From assembly GCA_029974855.1 (NCBI GenBank), contig JARKQO010000401.1, positions 1 through 6,899 on the forward strand: a stretch of 6,899 nucleotides of DNA. The letters are read 5' to 3'. The notes under the pieces are model-generated. The model was not told the origin of the DNA, made no database searches, and saw only the letters and a program-made list of their open reading frames with translations. Below, piece by piece: positions 1 to 6,169 of the stretch. The translations under genes were made by a program, and so were the position numbers. Position 1 is the stretch's first letter. Each line of letters starts with the position of its first letter. This DNA is from Eubacteriales bacterium. GTDB taxonomy: Bacteria; Bacillota_A; Clostridia; Christensenellales; Aristaeellaceae.

Positions 1-711
1 GCCGAGGAGCTGTGCTTCGCCCCCAAGTACGAGCGGGTGCGCAGCCTGGTGGAAAGCGGGGCCGTGGGCCGGGTGTACATGCTCAAGCAGGCGGAAAAGC
101 ACAGCGGCCCCCACAGCCCCTGGTTTTACCGGAAGGAAACCGCCGGCGGCGGCGTGATGATGGACATGGGCTGCCACGCTTTGGCCTGGTTCCGCTGGAT
201 GACCCATAACGCCCCGGTGAAATCCGTATACGCGGACATGAAAACCGTGCTCCACGATACCGACTGCGACGACAACACCGTGACCCTTGTGGAGTTTGAA
301 AACGGCGTCACCGCCGTGGCCGAGGACAGCTGGGCCCGGCACGGGGGCATGGACGACCGCATCGAGGTGTACGGCACCCACGGCGTGTCCTACGCGGATT
401 TGTTCCAGGGCAACTCCGCCCTCACCTACAGCACCCAGGGCTACGACTACGCCGCCGAAAAGGCGGGCACCACCTTGGGCTGGACCTTCACCATGTACGA
501 GGAGGCCTTTAACCAGGGCTACCCCCAGGAACTGGCCCACTTCGCCCACTGCGTGCTGAAGGATGAACAGCCTTTGGTCACAGGCGAGGATGGCCGCGCC
601 GTGCTGGAGATGATCTACGCCGCCTACGAAAGCGCCCGCACCGGGCAAAAGGTGCAACTGCCTTTCTCGGCCAAGGTGAAGTATCCCATTCAGCTTTGGC
701 TGGGGGAGTGA
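1..711 (+). CDS. Gfo/Idh/MocA family oxidoreductase, C-terminal part (5' end outside window)
   Basis: The reading frame is open from base 1 and ends at TGA 709-711, so the N-terminal NAD(P)-binding Rossmann fold and its EKP lysine lie outside the window; the visible 236 residues are the C-terminal substrate domain. The family signature is clear: a Gly-rich stretch leads into MMDMGCH, where Asp (bases 163-165) and His (175-177) match the Asp-x-Gly-x-His catalytic pair of inositol-dehydrogenase-type enzymes. The usual second Asp three residues after the His is Ala here. Later, EDSWARHGGMDDR and a GEDGRAVLE segment near the end are typical of the family's beta-sheet domain and closing helix. The protein is presumably a cytoplasmic NAD(P)-dependent sugar or polyol dehydrogenase of unknown substrate. 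A GTG at 37 could mimic a start, but the homology-like sequence continues upstream of it. It faces deoC convergently and so belongs to a different transcript from the five-gene run to the right. Confidence 0.9.
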   Translation, partial: AEELCFAPKYERVRSLVESGAVGRVYMLKQAEKHSGPHSPWFYRKETAGGGVMMDMGCHALAWFRWMTHNAPVKSVYADMKTVLHDTDCDDNTVTLVEFENGVTAVAEDSWARHGGMDDRIEVYGTHGVSYADLFQGNSALTYSTQGYDYAAEKAGTTLGWTFTMYEEAFNQGYPQELAHFAHCVLKDEQPLVTGEDGRAVLEMIYAAYESARTGQKVQLPFSAKVKYPIQLWLGE

Positions 712-734
712 GGACGGAGACGGGGGGGGGACGG

Positions 735-810
735 CCAGAGGGCTTTGCCCTCTGGACACCCACCAGGGACTTCGTCCCTGGACCCGCTTTCGACCGCGCT
801 GGGCGCGGTC
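735..810. repeat. Array of three perfect triloop hairpins (possible palindromic repeat element)
   Basis: Three perfect inverted repeats follow one another, each with a 3-base loop: 735-743/747-755 (9 bp, loop TTT), 763-770/774-781 (8 bp, loop TTC) and 792-799/803-810 (8 bp, loop TGG). The first two look like diverged copies: both start CCAG, both end CTGGAC and both are followed by a C-rich spacer. No T-run follows any of them, so they are not classical intrinsic terminators. A run of nine G lies just before (722-730) and six G just after (813-818). Extragenic palindromic repeats of this general type are common in bacterial genomes. Whether this one is dispersed cannot be judged from a single copy. 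Alternatives are a transcript-end stabiliser for the upstream oxidoreductase gene or a structured RNA. Confidence 0.65.
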
Positions 811-835
811 AAGGGGGGAGCAATGAACAGATTTA

Positions 836-876
836 GCAAAAGGTCAATGCAGGCTTGAGCTGCATTGGCCTTTTGC
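836..876. terminator. 17-bp stem-loop between convergent genes, candidate bidirectional terminator
   Basis: Bases 836-852 pair with 860-876 over 17 bp with a single G-T wobble (844/868) and a 7-base loop (853-859). The stem base is A-rich on the left (AAAA 838-841) and T-rich on the right (TTTT 871-874), the layout expected for a hairpin that gives a U-tract on either strand. It sits between the stop of the oxidoreductase (711) and the stop of the oppositely oriented aldolase gene (983), where a shared terminator is expected. The T-tract is only four bases and is inside the stem, so efficiency is uncertain. A six-T run at 908-913 lies further on, but I could not find a good stem directly before it. 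Confidence 0.45.
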
Positions 877-982
877 CGGTGGGAGCCAGGCACCCCCTAG
901 GCGCTGCTTTTTTGGATTGGGGCAAGTGGCTGAGAGGCGTCCGTCCCCTTCAGAGGGATCCTAGGGCCCGTGCCCCGGCCCC

Positions 983-1690
983 TTACTCCACCCCCAGCAC
1001 CACCGGCGTGCTCCTATACCCAATCCCCATCCTGTCAATCCCCATGTCGATCAGCTGCAAAAAATGCTCCCGGGTGCGGATGCCGCCGGAGCCCTTCACC
1101 TTGCAGCGGCCCTGGGCGGCCTCTATCATCGCCCGGATCACCTCCGGGGCGGCCCCGTCGCTCTTGCCCCCGGTGAAAAAGCCCGTGGAGGTTTTCACGA
1201 AGTCCGCCCTGGCCAGGCAGGCCACCTCCGTGGCCCTGCGGACCTCCTCCAGGCTCAGGGCGTCGGTTTCAAAGATCACCTTCAAAAGGGCGCCGTATTT
1301 GTGGGCCGTCTCCGCCACAGCCTGGATGTCCCGGCCCACCTCCTGCCACATGCCGCTGCGGATCCACCCGTAATTGGCTACGATGTCCAAATCCTCAATG
1401 TCCCCCAGGCGGCAGATTTCCTCCGCCTGGAGCACCTTGGAGGCGGTTTCGGACAGGCCGAAGGGAAAATCGCACACCACGCACAGGCCCGTAGCGGTAC
1501 CCTTCACCAGGGGCCGGGCCACAGGCAAGGCCGAGGGGTTGATGCACACGGTTTTGCAGCCGAAGCCCACCCCCTCCAGGACGTACTTTTCAATCTCCTG
1601 CTGGGTGAACTCGGGCTTGAGCACAGACTGGTCGATGTAGGCCGCCAATTCCCGGACGCTCATGTCCGAGGCTTTCTTTGCGGGCTTCAT
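983..1690 (-). CDS. deoC: Deoxyribose-phosphate aldolase-like class I aldolase (DeoC family)
   Basis: A 235-residue TIM-barrel aldolase, close to the usual DeoC length. DeoC makes a Schiff base with an active-site lysine and reversibly cleaves 2-deoxyribose 5-phosphate to acetaldehyde and glyceraldehyde 3-phosphate. Visible motifs are DQSVLKP (20-26), CDFPFG (73-78), LDIVANYG with Asp102, KVIFET (137-142), FVKTSTGF with Schiff-base Lys166, and KVKGSGGIRT with Lys199. These match Asp102, Lys167 and Lys201 of the E. coli enzyme. The odd part is the C-terminus: where DeoC normally has a Gly-x-Ser-Ser phosphate loop after Arg-Ile-Gly, this protein has RMGIGYRS (220-227), so the Ser pair is missing. 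The fold and chemistry are secure, but the exact substrate is not. The ATG at 1690-1688 has an AGGAGG 8 bases upstream. The gene is divergent from the sugar-kinase operon rather than next to nucleoside phosphorylase genes, which also hints at a sugar-catabolic role. Confidence 0.88.
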   Translation of the reverse strand: MKPAKKASDMSVRELAAYIDQSVLKPEFTQQEIEKYVLEGVGFGCKTVCINPSALPVARPLVKGTATGLCVVCDFPFGLSETASKVLQAEEICRLGDIEDLDIVANYGWIRSGMWQEVGRDIQAVAETAHKYGALLKVIFETDALSLEEVRRATEVACLARADFVKTSTGFFTGGKSDGAAPEVIRAMIEAAQGRCKVKGSGGIRTREHFLQLIDMGIDRMGIGYRSTPVVLGVE

Positions 1691-1698
1691 GGCATTCC

Positions 1699-1704
1699 CC
1701 TCCT
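1699..1704 (-). promoter_or_regulatory. Ribosome binding site of the deoC-like gene
   Basis: On the minus strand this reads AGGAGG, followed by 8 bases and then ATG at 1690-1688. The perfect match and spacing fix the start of the aldolase and exclude the internal Met at residue 10 as the main start. Confidence 0.8.
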
Positions 1705-1712
1705 GAACAGAT

Positions 1713-1728
1713 CAAAATTGAGATTTTG
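1713..1728. promoter_or_regulatory. A/T-rich inverted repeat in the deoC-like leader, possible operator
   Basis: CAAAAT (1713-1718) and ATTTTG (1723-1728) form a perfect 6-bp inverted repeat around a 4-base centre. It lies just downstream of the predicted minus-strand promoter (-10 at 1741-1746) and upstream of the ribosome site (1699-1704), a typical place for a repressor to block transcription. An operator role is inference from symmetry and position only. Confidence 0.3.
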
Positions 1729-1740
1729 TGAGCTTGGCTT

Positions 1741-1769
1741 ATCATACTGGAAAGGGCGGCAAAATGCAA
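1741..1769 (-). promoter_or_regulatory. Predicted sigma-A-type promoter for the deoC-like gene
   Basis: On the minus strand, TTGCAT (1769-1764) and TATGAT (1746-1741) are separated by exactly 17 bases. The -10 matches the TATAAT consensus at five of six positions and the -35 matches TTGACA at three of six. Transcription would start near 1734 and give a leader of about 45 bases before the ATG at 1690. The A/T-richness stands out against the GC-rich surroundings. Confidence 0.5.
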
Positions 1770-1844
1770 GCGGGACCTGGGCCTTCCTTTCGCCCCGGCC
1801 CTGCGGGAGGGCCCGGACCGCTGATATCATTTGCGAATTCGTGA

Positions 1845-1873
1845 TTGACTTTGGAAGGGGAAAACGGTAAGAT
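1845..1873 (+). promoter_or_regulatory. Predicted sigma-A-type promoter for the sugar-kinase operon
   Basis: TTGACT (1845-1850, five of six to TTGACA) and TAAGAT (1868-1873, four of six to TATAAT) have the ideal 17-base spacing. Transcription would begin near 1880, giving a leader of about 60 bases before the chosen kinase start at 1941. Two perfect 8-bp palindromes, TGATATCA (1822-1829) and CGAATTCG (1834-1841), sit directly upstream of the -35 and could bind a regulator. This is the only convincing promoter for the five genes to its right. Confidence 0.5.
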
Positions 1874-1925
1874 AGTTTCAGAACGGACCCTACAGCCAAA
1901 GAGAAAATCAGCCTACCGTATGGAT

Positions 1926-1931
1926 AAGGGG
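1926..1931 (+). promoter_or_regulatory. Ribosome binding site choosing the kinase start
   Basis: AAGGGG lies 9 bases before ATG 1941. An earlier in-frame ATG at 1920 has no good Shine-Dalgarno sequence, and the TTG at 1845 overlaps the predicted -35. The 1941 start also puts the family's N-terminal nucleotide-binding strand at residues 4-13, where it belongs. Confidence 0.55.
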
Positions 1932-1940
1932 TTGCTTACA

Positions 1941-2891
1941 ATGGGGCATTTTTTGGGGATTGACCTGGGCGGCACCAACATCGTGGCCGGGGTGGTGGAC
2001 GGGGCGCGTCAAATCGTCTACAAAAGCCAGCGGCCCACCTTGCCCAAGCGGAGTTTTGAGGCCGTTGTGGCGGATATGGCCGCCACCGCCCGGGAGGCCT
2101 TGCAAGGCGCGGGCCTTGAGCCCCGGGACATTCCCTATGTGGGCATCGGCGTGCCCAGCACCGTGGACCCCCACACCCACCGGCTGGCCTTTGCCAACAA
2201 TTTGGGCTGGAGGGACGTGGACGTGGTTTCGGAGTTTCAAAAAACCTGGGATATCCCCATCCGCATCGGCAACGACGCGGACTGCGCGGCCCTGGGGGAA
2301 TGCCTGGGGGGCGCGGGCCAGGCCTACGACCATATTTTGATGATCACTTTGGGCACCGGGGTGGGGGGCGGCCTGGTGCTCCACAAGAAGCTGTTTTTAG
2401 GCGGGGCTGGCTACGGGATAGAGCCGGGCCACACGCTGCTGGTGCACGACGGCTTTTTGTGCACCTGCGGCCAGCGGGGCTGCCTGGAGGCCTACGCCTC
2501 GGTGGTGGCTTTGATCCGCCAGAGCATCGACATGATGATGGCCTACCCCCACAGCCTGATGTGGGAGGAATGCGGCCACGACCTGAACAAGGTGGAGGGC
2601 CGCACCCCCTTTGCCGCCGCTGGCAGGGGGGATGTGGCGGGGACCTTGGTGGTGGAGCAGTACATCCGCTATTTGGCTGGGGGCCTGGCCAGCATGGTGA
2701 ACCTGCTGCGGCCCCAGGCCATCATCGTGGGGGGCGGGGTCAGCAACGCCGGGGATGCTTTGTTGGAGCCCCTGCGCCGGGAGATGAACCTGCGGGTCTA
2801 CTCCGCCGAAACCCTGCCTCCCCCGCCCGTGCTGCGGGCCCAGTTGGGCAACGACGCCGGGGTCATCGGCGCGGCGCTTTTGGGGGTATAG
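1941..2891 (+). CDS. ROK family sugar kinase (glucokinase-like)
   Basis: This 316-residue protein has the normal length for a ROK glucokinase, a cytoplasmic enzyme that transfers phosphate from ATP to the 6-OH of a free hexose. Motifs in order: DLGGTN (8-13) in the ATP/phosphate loop; NDAD (111-114) with the likely catalytic base Asp112; LGTGVGGG (137-144); EPGH (161-164); and the ROK zinc motif CTCGQRGCLE (174-183), giving His164, Cys174, Cys176 and Cys181 as zinc ligands. VGGG (263-266) near the C-terminus closes the ATP site. There is no N-terminal helix-turn-helix, so it is a kinase and not a ROK/NagC-type repressor. It is the first gene of the run, 44 bases before the next start, and would trap the free sugar made by the downstream enzymes. 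Glucose is the default guess; mannose, fructose, allose or N-acetylated sugars are possible. An alternative start is ATG 1920 (seven residues longer). Confidence 0.9.
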   Translation: MGHFLGIDLGGTNIVAGVVDGARQIVYKSQRPTLPKRSFEAVVADMAATAREALQGAGLEPRDIPYVGIGVPSTVDPHTHRLAFANNLGWRDVDVVSEFQKTWDIPIRIGNDADCAALGECLGGAGQAYDHILMITLGTGVGGGLVLHKKLFLGGAGYGIEPGHTLLVHDGFLCTCGQRGCLEAYASVVALIRQSIDMMMAYPHSLMWEECGHDLNKVEGRTPFAAAGRGDVAGTLVVEQYIRYLAGGLASMVNLLRPQAIIVGGGVSNAGDALLEPLRREMNLRVYSAETLPPPPVLRAQLGNDAGVIGAALLGV

Positions 2892-2935
2892 CGGGGGCTT
2901 CCCGAAGCTTGGAAACAGAAAGGAGCGCTTGGAGG

Positions 2936-4048
2936 ATGAACGCCCAGGAGCTTGTGCGGCAGTTGGAACAGGCCACGGTGCCCCAAATGCCAAAGAAAAA
3001 GGACTACGCCATCGGCTGTATCGGAGCGGGCTTCATCATGGCGGACTGCCAGCTGAAGGCCTACCGGGACGCGGGGCTGAACCCCGTCGGCATCACCTCC
3101 CTAAGCCAGGAAACCAGCCGGGAGGTGGCCCGGCGCTACGGGCTTGCCACCGTGTACCCGGACTGGAAGGCCTTGGTGGAGGACCCCCGGGTGGAGATCG
3201 TGGACATCGCCGTACCCCCGGACGTCCAGCTGGACATTGTGCGCCACGCGGTGAAGCAGAAGCACATCAAGGGCATCCTGTGCCAGAAGCCTGTGGCCAT
3301 GTCCCTGGAGGGGGCCCGGGAAATCGCCAAGCTGGGCGAGGAAGCGGGCATCCCCATCGCCATCAACAGCAACATGCGCTACGACCAGAGCATGCGGGCC
3401 CTGAAACGCGCCTTGGATTTGGACGTGCTGGGCCAGCCGGTGCTGGCTACCATCGAAATGCGGGCCATCCCCCACTGGCAGGAGTTTTTGAAGCAATACC
3501 CGGTGCTGGAAATCTACAGCATGGGCATCCACCATGTGGATATCTTCCGCTACCTCTTCGGGGACCCGGCCAAGATCACCGCCCTGTGCCGCCCGGACCC
3601 CCGCACCCAGTTCCCCCACACCGACGGCATCGTGCAGTTCACCTACCAGTACGAAAACCACCTGATGGCCACCAGCCTGGACGACGTGTGGGCCTGGCCC
3701 CAGGAGCCGGCGGAAAAGGACATCTACATCAAATGGCGGGTGGAGGGCTTAAAGGGCATGGCTGCCGGCGCCATCGGCTGGCCCCTGTACCCCAAGCACG
3801 AGCCCAGCACTTTGCGCCTCACCAGCAGGGACTACCCCCACCACTGGCTGGAGCCCACATGGGACACCGCCTGGTTCCCGGACGCCTTCCAGGGCACCAT
3901 GGCAAGCCTGCTGCGGGCCGTGGAAAGCGGCGGCGTTCCGGAGATCAGCGCCCGGGACAACATCCGTACCATCGCCTGCGTGGAGGCCTGCTACGCCTCC
4001 ATCCGGCAGGAGCGCACCGTGTCCCTTCAGGAGATTTTGGACCGGTAA
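2936..4048 (+). CDS. Gfo/Idh/MocA family oxidoreductase, QKP subgroup
   Basis: A 370-residue cytoplasmic NAD(P)-dependent oxidoreductase. The Rossmann fold starts after a charged leader (1-24) with AIGCIGAGFIMAD (25-37); the last Gly of the usual GxGxxG is Met34. The cofactor-domain signature is LCQKP (115-119), with Gln in place of Glu before the catalytic Lys118. In the C-terminal domain, YSMGIHHVD (194-202) aligns with the Asp-x-Gly-x-His-x-x-Asp motif, but Ser195 replaces the catalytic Asp; His199 and Asp202 remain. DDVWAWPQEP (249-258) and IKWRVEG (265-271) are, as I recall, typical of a QKP subgroup that often sits in sugar-catabolic clusters. I cannot say whether it oxidises or reduces. 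ATG 2936 is preceded by AAAGGAG (2919-2925) at 10 bases. The frame stays open upstream through the kinase gene, but that part has no homology-like sequence. It begins 44 bases after the kinase stop. Confidence 0.9.
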   Translation: MNAQELVRQLEQATVPQMPKKKDYAIGCIGAGFIMADCQLKAYRDAGLNPVGITSLSQETSREVARRYGLATVYPDWKALVEDPRVEIVDIAVPPDVQLDIVRHAVKQKHIKGILCQKPVAMSLEGAREIAKLGEEAGIPIAINSNMRYDQSMRALKRALDLDVLGQPVLATIEMRAIPHWQEFLKQYPVLEIYSMGIHHVDIFRYLFGDPAKITALCRPDPRTQFPHTDGIVQFTYQYENHLMATSLDDVWAWPQEPAEKDIYIKWRVEGLKGMAAGAIGWPLYPKHEPSTLRLTSRDYPHHWLEPTWDTAWFPDAFQGTMASLLRAVESGGVPEISARDNIRTIACVEACYASIRQERTVSLQEILDR

Positions 4049-4092
4049 GCGGGGTCCCCCAAAGGGGGTCATAAGGGAAAGGAAGTGCTTCC

Positions 4093-5238
4093 ATGAGCGG
4101 AAGGTTACGGGCCGGGGTAATAGGGGTTGGCTTTATCGGGGCCGTGCACATCGAGCAGCTCCGGCGGCTGGGCAACGTGGACGTGGTGGCCCTCACCGAC
4201 AGCGTCCAGGCCCAACAGAAGGCCGACGCGCTCTTCGTGCCCAAGGGGTATGGGGATTTCCGGCAGATGATCGACCGGGAGAGCCTGGACTGCGTCCACG
4301 TGTGCACCCCCAACAGCACCCATTACGAAATCGCCCGTTACGCCCTGGAAAGGGGCGTGCATGTGGTGTGCGAAAAGCCTCTGGTGACCACCACCCGGGA
4401 GGCGGAGGAGCTGCTGGCCTTGGCCCGGGAGAAGAAGCTGGTCCACGCCATGAACTTCAACTGCCGCTTCTACCCCATGGCCTTCCAGATGCGGGAGATG
4501 GTCCACAGCGGCCAGCTGGGGGATGTGTTCACCATCCACGGAGGCTATATCCAGGACTGGCTCCTGTACGACACAGATTACAACTGGCGGCTGGAGCCGG
4601 CCCTGTCGGGCCAGTCCAGGGCCTTTGCGGACATCGGCTCCCACTGGATCGATCTGGTGGAGTTCATCACGGGGCTCAGGGTAACGGAGGTGCTAGCGGA
4701 CTTTGAAACCTTCCACAAAACCCGTAAAAAGCCCCTGAGGCCCGTGGAGACCTATTCCGGCATGGCCCTGCGGCCTGAGGACTACCAGGAGGTGCCCGTG
4801 GATACCGAGGACTTCGCCTCGGTGCTGTTCCACTTTGAGGGCGGGGCCCACGGCTGCTGCAACGTGAGCCAGGTGTTCGCCGGGCGCAAGAACCAGATGC
4901 TTCTGTCCATCGGCGGCAGCCAGGCCTCTTTGCACTGGGACAGCGAGGACTCCAACGAGATATGGATCGGCCGCCGGGACCGGGACAACGGCCATCTGGT
5001 GAAGGACCCCTCCATTCTGGCCCGGGAGACCGCCGGGGTCATCAGCTACCCCGGGGGCCACGTGGAGGGCTTTGGGGACACCTTCAAGCAGAATTTTAAA
5101 CAGATTTACCGGGCCATTGAAACCGGGGACGCCACGGGCCTGCGCTTTGCCACCTTTGCGGACGGGGCCCGGGAGATGCGCCTGTGCGAAAAGGTGCTGG
5201 AGAGCGCCCGGGAGCGCCGCTGGGTGAGCGTTGACTAA
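4093..5238 (+). CDS. Gfo/Idh/MocA family oxidoreductase, classical EKP type
   Basis: A 381-residue NAD(P)-dependent sugar dehydrogenase or reductase with all family residues in place. The Rossmann motif is GVGFIG (11-16), the EKP motif is CEKP (93-96, Lys95), and the substrate domain carries ADIGSHWID (179-187) with Asp180, His184 and Asp187. This gives a complete Lys-Asp-His set like that of inositol dehydrogenase. The stretch GGYIQDW (150-156), then NWRLEP (164-169), resembles what I recall of levoglucosan-dehydrogenase-type members, where a Tyr-x-Gln-Asp-Trp segment lines the sugar pocket; that comparison is from memory. ATG 4093 follows AAAGGAAG (4078-4085) at 7 bases, and the gene begins 44 bases after the previous stop. 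A small CCCCC-AAA-GGGGG hairpin (4056-4068) lies in that gap. It differs from the preceding QKP enzyme along most of its length, so the pair is not a recent duplication and the two probably act on different intermediates. Confidence 0.92.
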   Translation: MSGRLRAGVIGVGFIGAVHIEQLRRLGNVDVVALTDSVQAQQKADALFVPKGYGDFRQMIDRESLDCVHVCTPNSTHYEIARYALERGVHVVCEKPLVTTTREAEELLALAREKKLVHAMNFNCRFYPMAFQMREMVHSGQLGDVFTIHGGYIQDWLLYDTDYNWRLEPALSGQSRAFADIGSHWIDLVEFITGLRVTEVLADFETFHKTRKKPLRPVETYSGMALRPEDYQEVPVDTEDFASVLFHFEGGAHGCCNVSQVFAGRKNQMLLSIGGSQASLHWDSEDSNEIWIGRRDRDNGHLVKDPSILARETAGVISYPGGHVEGFGDTFKQNFKQIYRAIETGDATGLRFATFADGAREMRLCEKVLESARERRWVSVD

Positions 5239-5275
5239 GGGGCCCACCGCAAACCGGAAGGAAGGGAGAAGGCGG

Positions 5276-6169
5276 ATGTTCAAGATTGCGACCTTGGCGG
5301 ACTGGTTTGGCAAGGGCCCCCTGGAGGGCATCCGGGAATCCCGGCGCTGCGGGGCCCAGGGGGTGCAGCTGTACGCCTGGAATGAGCTGAACCCCTTTAC
5401 CATTAGCGGCGGCATGGTCCGGGAGCTCCGGGACACCGCCCGGGACAACGGCCAGGCGGTGACGGCCCTGTGCGGGGAGCTCAGCGAGGTGGCCCCCGGA
5501 GGAGAGGGCCTGGAGGTGGCCGCCGACAACCCGCCCAAGGTGGAATACCTGAAGCGGGTGATGGATTTGGCTATGGAGCTGGATTCCCCCGTGGTCACCA
5601 CCCACATCGGCATCATCCCCCAGGAGGAAAGCGGCCCCCGCTATGAAGCGCTGCTGGAAAGCTGCGCCCAACTGGGGCAGTACGCCCGGGAGAGGGGCTT
5701 GTTTTTGGCCATCGAAACCGGGCCGGAGCCCATCCCCAGGCTGTGCCGCTTTGTGGACCGCTGCGGCGGCGGGGTTGCCATCAACTACGACCCGGCCAAC
5801 TTGGTCATGGTCACGGCGGAGGACGAGGTGGCCGGGGTACATACCGCCGGGAAGCGGATTGTGCACACCCATGCCAAGGACGGCATCTGCAAGCAATACG
5901 TGGGGCCCGAAAAAATCTACCGGGCCTTTGCCCAAGGCGGCGTGGAGGCCCTGGCCCAAATGCCGGACTTTTTTGCCGAAACCCCCTTGGGGCAGGGGGC
6001 CGTGCGCTGGCTGCCCTACCTGGAGGCCTTGGGGTCGGTGGGGTACGACGGGTATCTCACCATCGAGCGGGAGGTAAGCAAGGACGCGGCCGCCGACATC
6101 CAACTGGCCGTGGACTTCTTAACGGAAACCCTGGCACAACTCAGCAAGGAGAGGAGCAAGCGCCCATGA
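5276..6169 (+). CDS. Sugar phosphate isomerase/epimerase family TIM-barrel protein
   Basis: A 297-residue protein of the xylose-isomerase-like TIM-barrel superfamily (AP endonuclease 2 fold; relatives include IolE, IolI and tagatose 3-epimerase). The strand-end metal ligands expected for the family are visible: Glu147 in AIETG (145-149), Asp172 in NYDPAN (170-175), His197/His199 in HTHAKD (197-202) and Glu264 in TIERE (262-266). The protein therefore probably binds Mn or a similar divalent metal and acts on a keto-sugar by proton transfer (epimerisation, isomerisation, dehydration or beta-elimination). A TTG at 5231 would extend it 15 codons into the preceding gene; ATG 5276 is preferred because GGGAG (5264-5268) lies 7 bases before it and MFKIATLADWF begins the first barrel strand. 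It starts 37 bases after the EKP oxidoreductase and ends in a 4-base ATGA overlap with the next gene, so the two barrel proteins are probably translationally coupled. Confidence 0.87.
   Translation: MFKIATLADWFGKGPLEGIRESRRCGAQGVQLYAWNELNPFTISGGMVRELRDTARDNGQAVTALCGELSEVAPGGEGLEVAADNPPKVEYLKRVMDLAMELDSPVVTTHIGIIPQEESGPRYEALLESCAQLGQYARERGLFLAIETGPEPIPRLCRFVDRCGGGVAINYDPANLVMVTAEDEVAGVHTAGKRIVHTHAKDGICKQYVGPEKIYRAFAQGGVEALAQMPDFFAETPLGQGAVRWLPYLEALGSVGYDGYLTIEREVSKDAAADIQLAVDFLTETLAQLSKERSKRP

Noticed and set aside
823..858. An 11-codon open frame (ATG 823 to TGA 856) with GGGGGGAG before it and overlapping the 836-876 hairpin, like an attenuator leader peptide.
   Set aside because: Spacing to the G-rich site is only about 2 bases, and no same-strand gene follows; the next gene is convergent.
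920..960. GTGGCTGAGAGGC followed by a 5-bp stem and 7-base CTTCAGA loop, which resembles a tRNA D-arm plus anticodon arm (UCA), or a thi-box (TPP riboswitch) fragment.
   Set aside because: There is no acceptor stem or T-arm with GTTCGA, and the second conserved half of a TPP aptamer is missing; nothing on this strand downstream would be controlled. Probably chance, at best a remnant.
1851..1865. A catabolite-repression (cre)-like stretch between the -35 and -10 of the kinase operon promoter.
   Set aside because: The central CG and the closing CA of the consensus are not matched, so support is too weak.
1064..1870. A 268-codon plus-strand open frame opposite the deoC-like gene and the divergent promoter region.
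   Set aside because: Antisense to a gene with clear catalytic motifs; the translation has low-complexity composition.
2300..2935. The QKP oxidoreductase frame stays open for 636 bases upstream inside the kinase gene, suggesting an extended or overlapping protein.
   Set aside because: The upstream translation is Gly/Arg/Pro-rich low-complexity sequence with no family features; ATG 2936 has a ribosome site. This is an effect of high GC.
4056..4068. CCCCC-AAA-GGGGG hairpin between the two oxidoreductase genes, as a terminator.
   Set aside because: The stem is only 5 bp, there is no T-run, and the genes are otherwise tightly spaced; at most a minor mRNA structure.
4693..6103. Long minus-strand open frames (307 and 335 codons) opposite the EKP oxidoreductase and first barrel gene.
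   Set aside because: Their translations are Gly/Pro/His/Ala-rich, with no recognisable domain, and they lie antisense to well-supported genes; they are typical GC-rich shadows.
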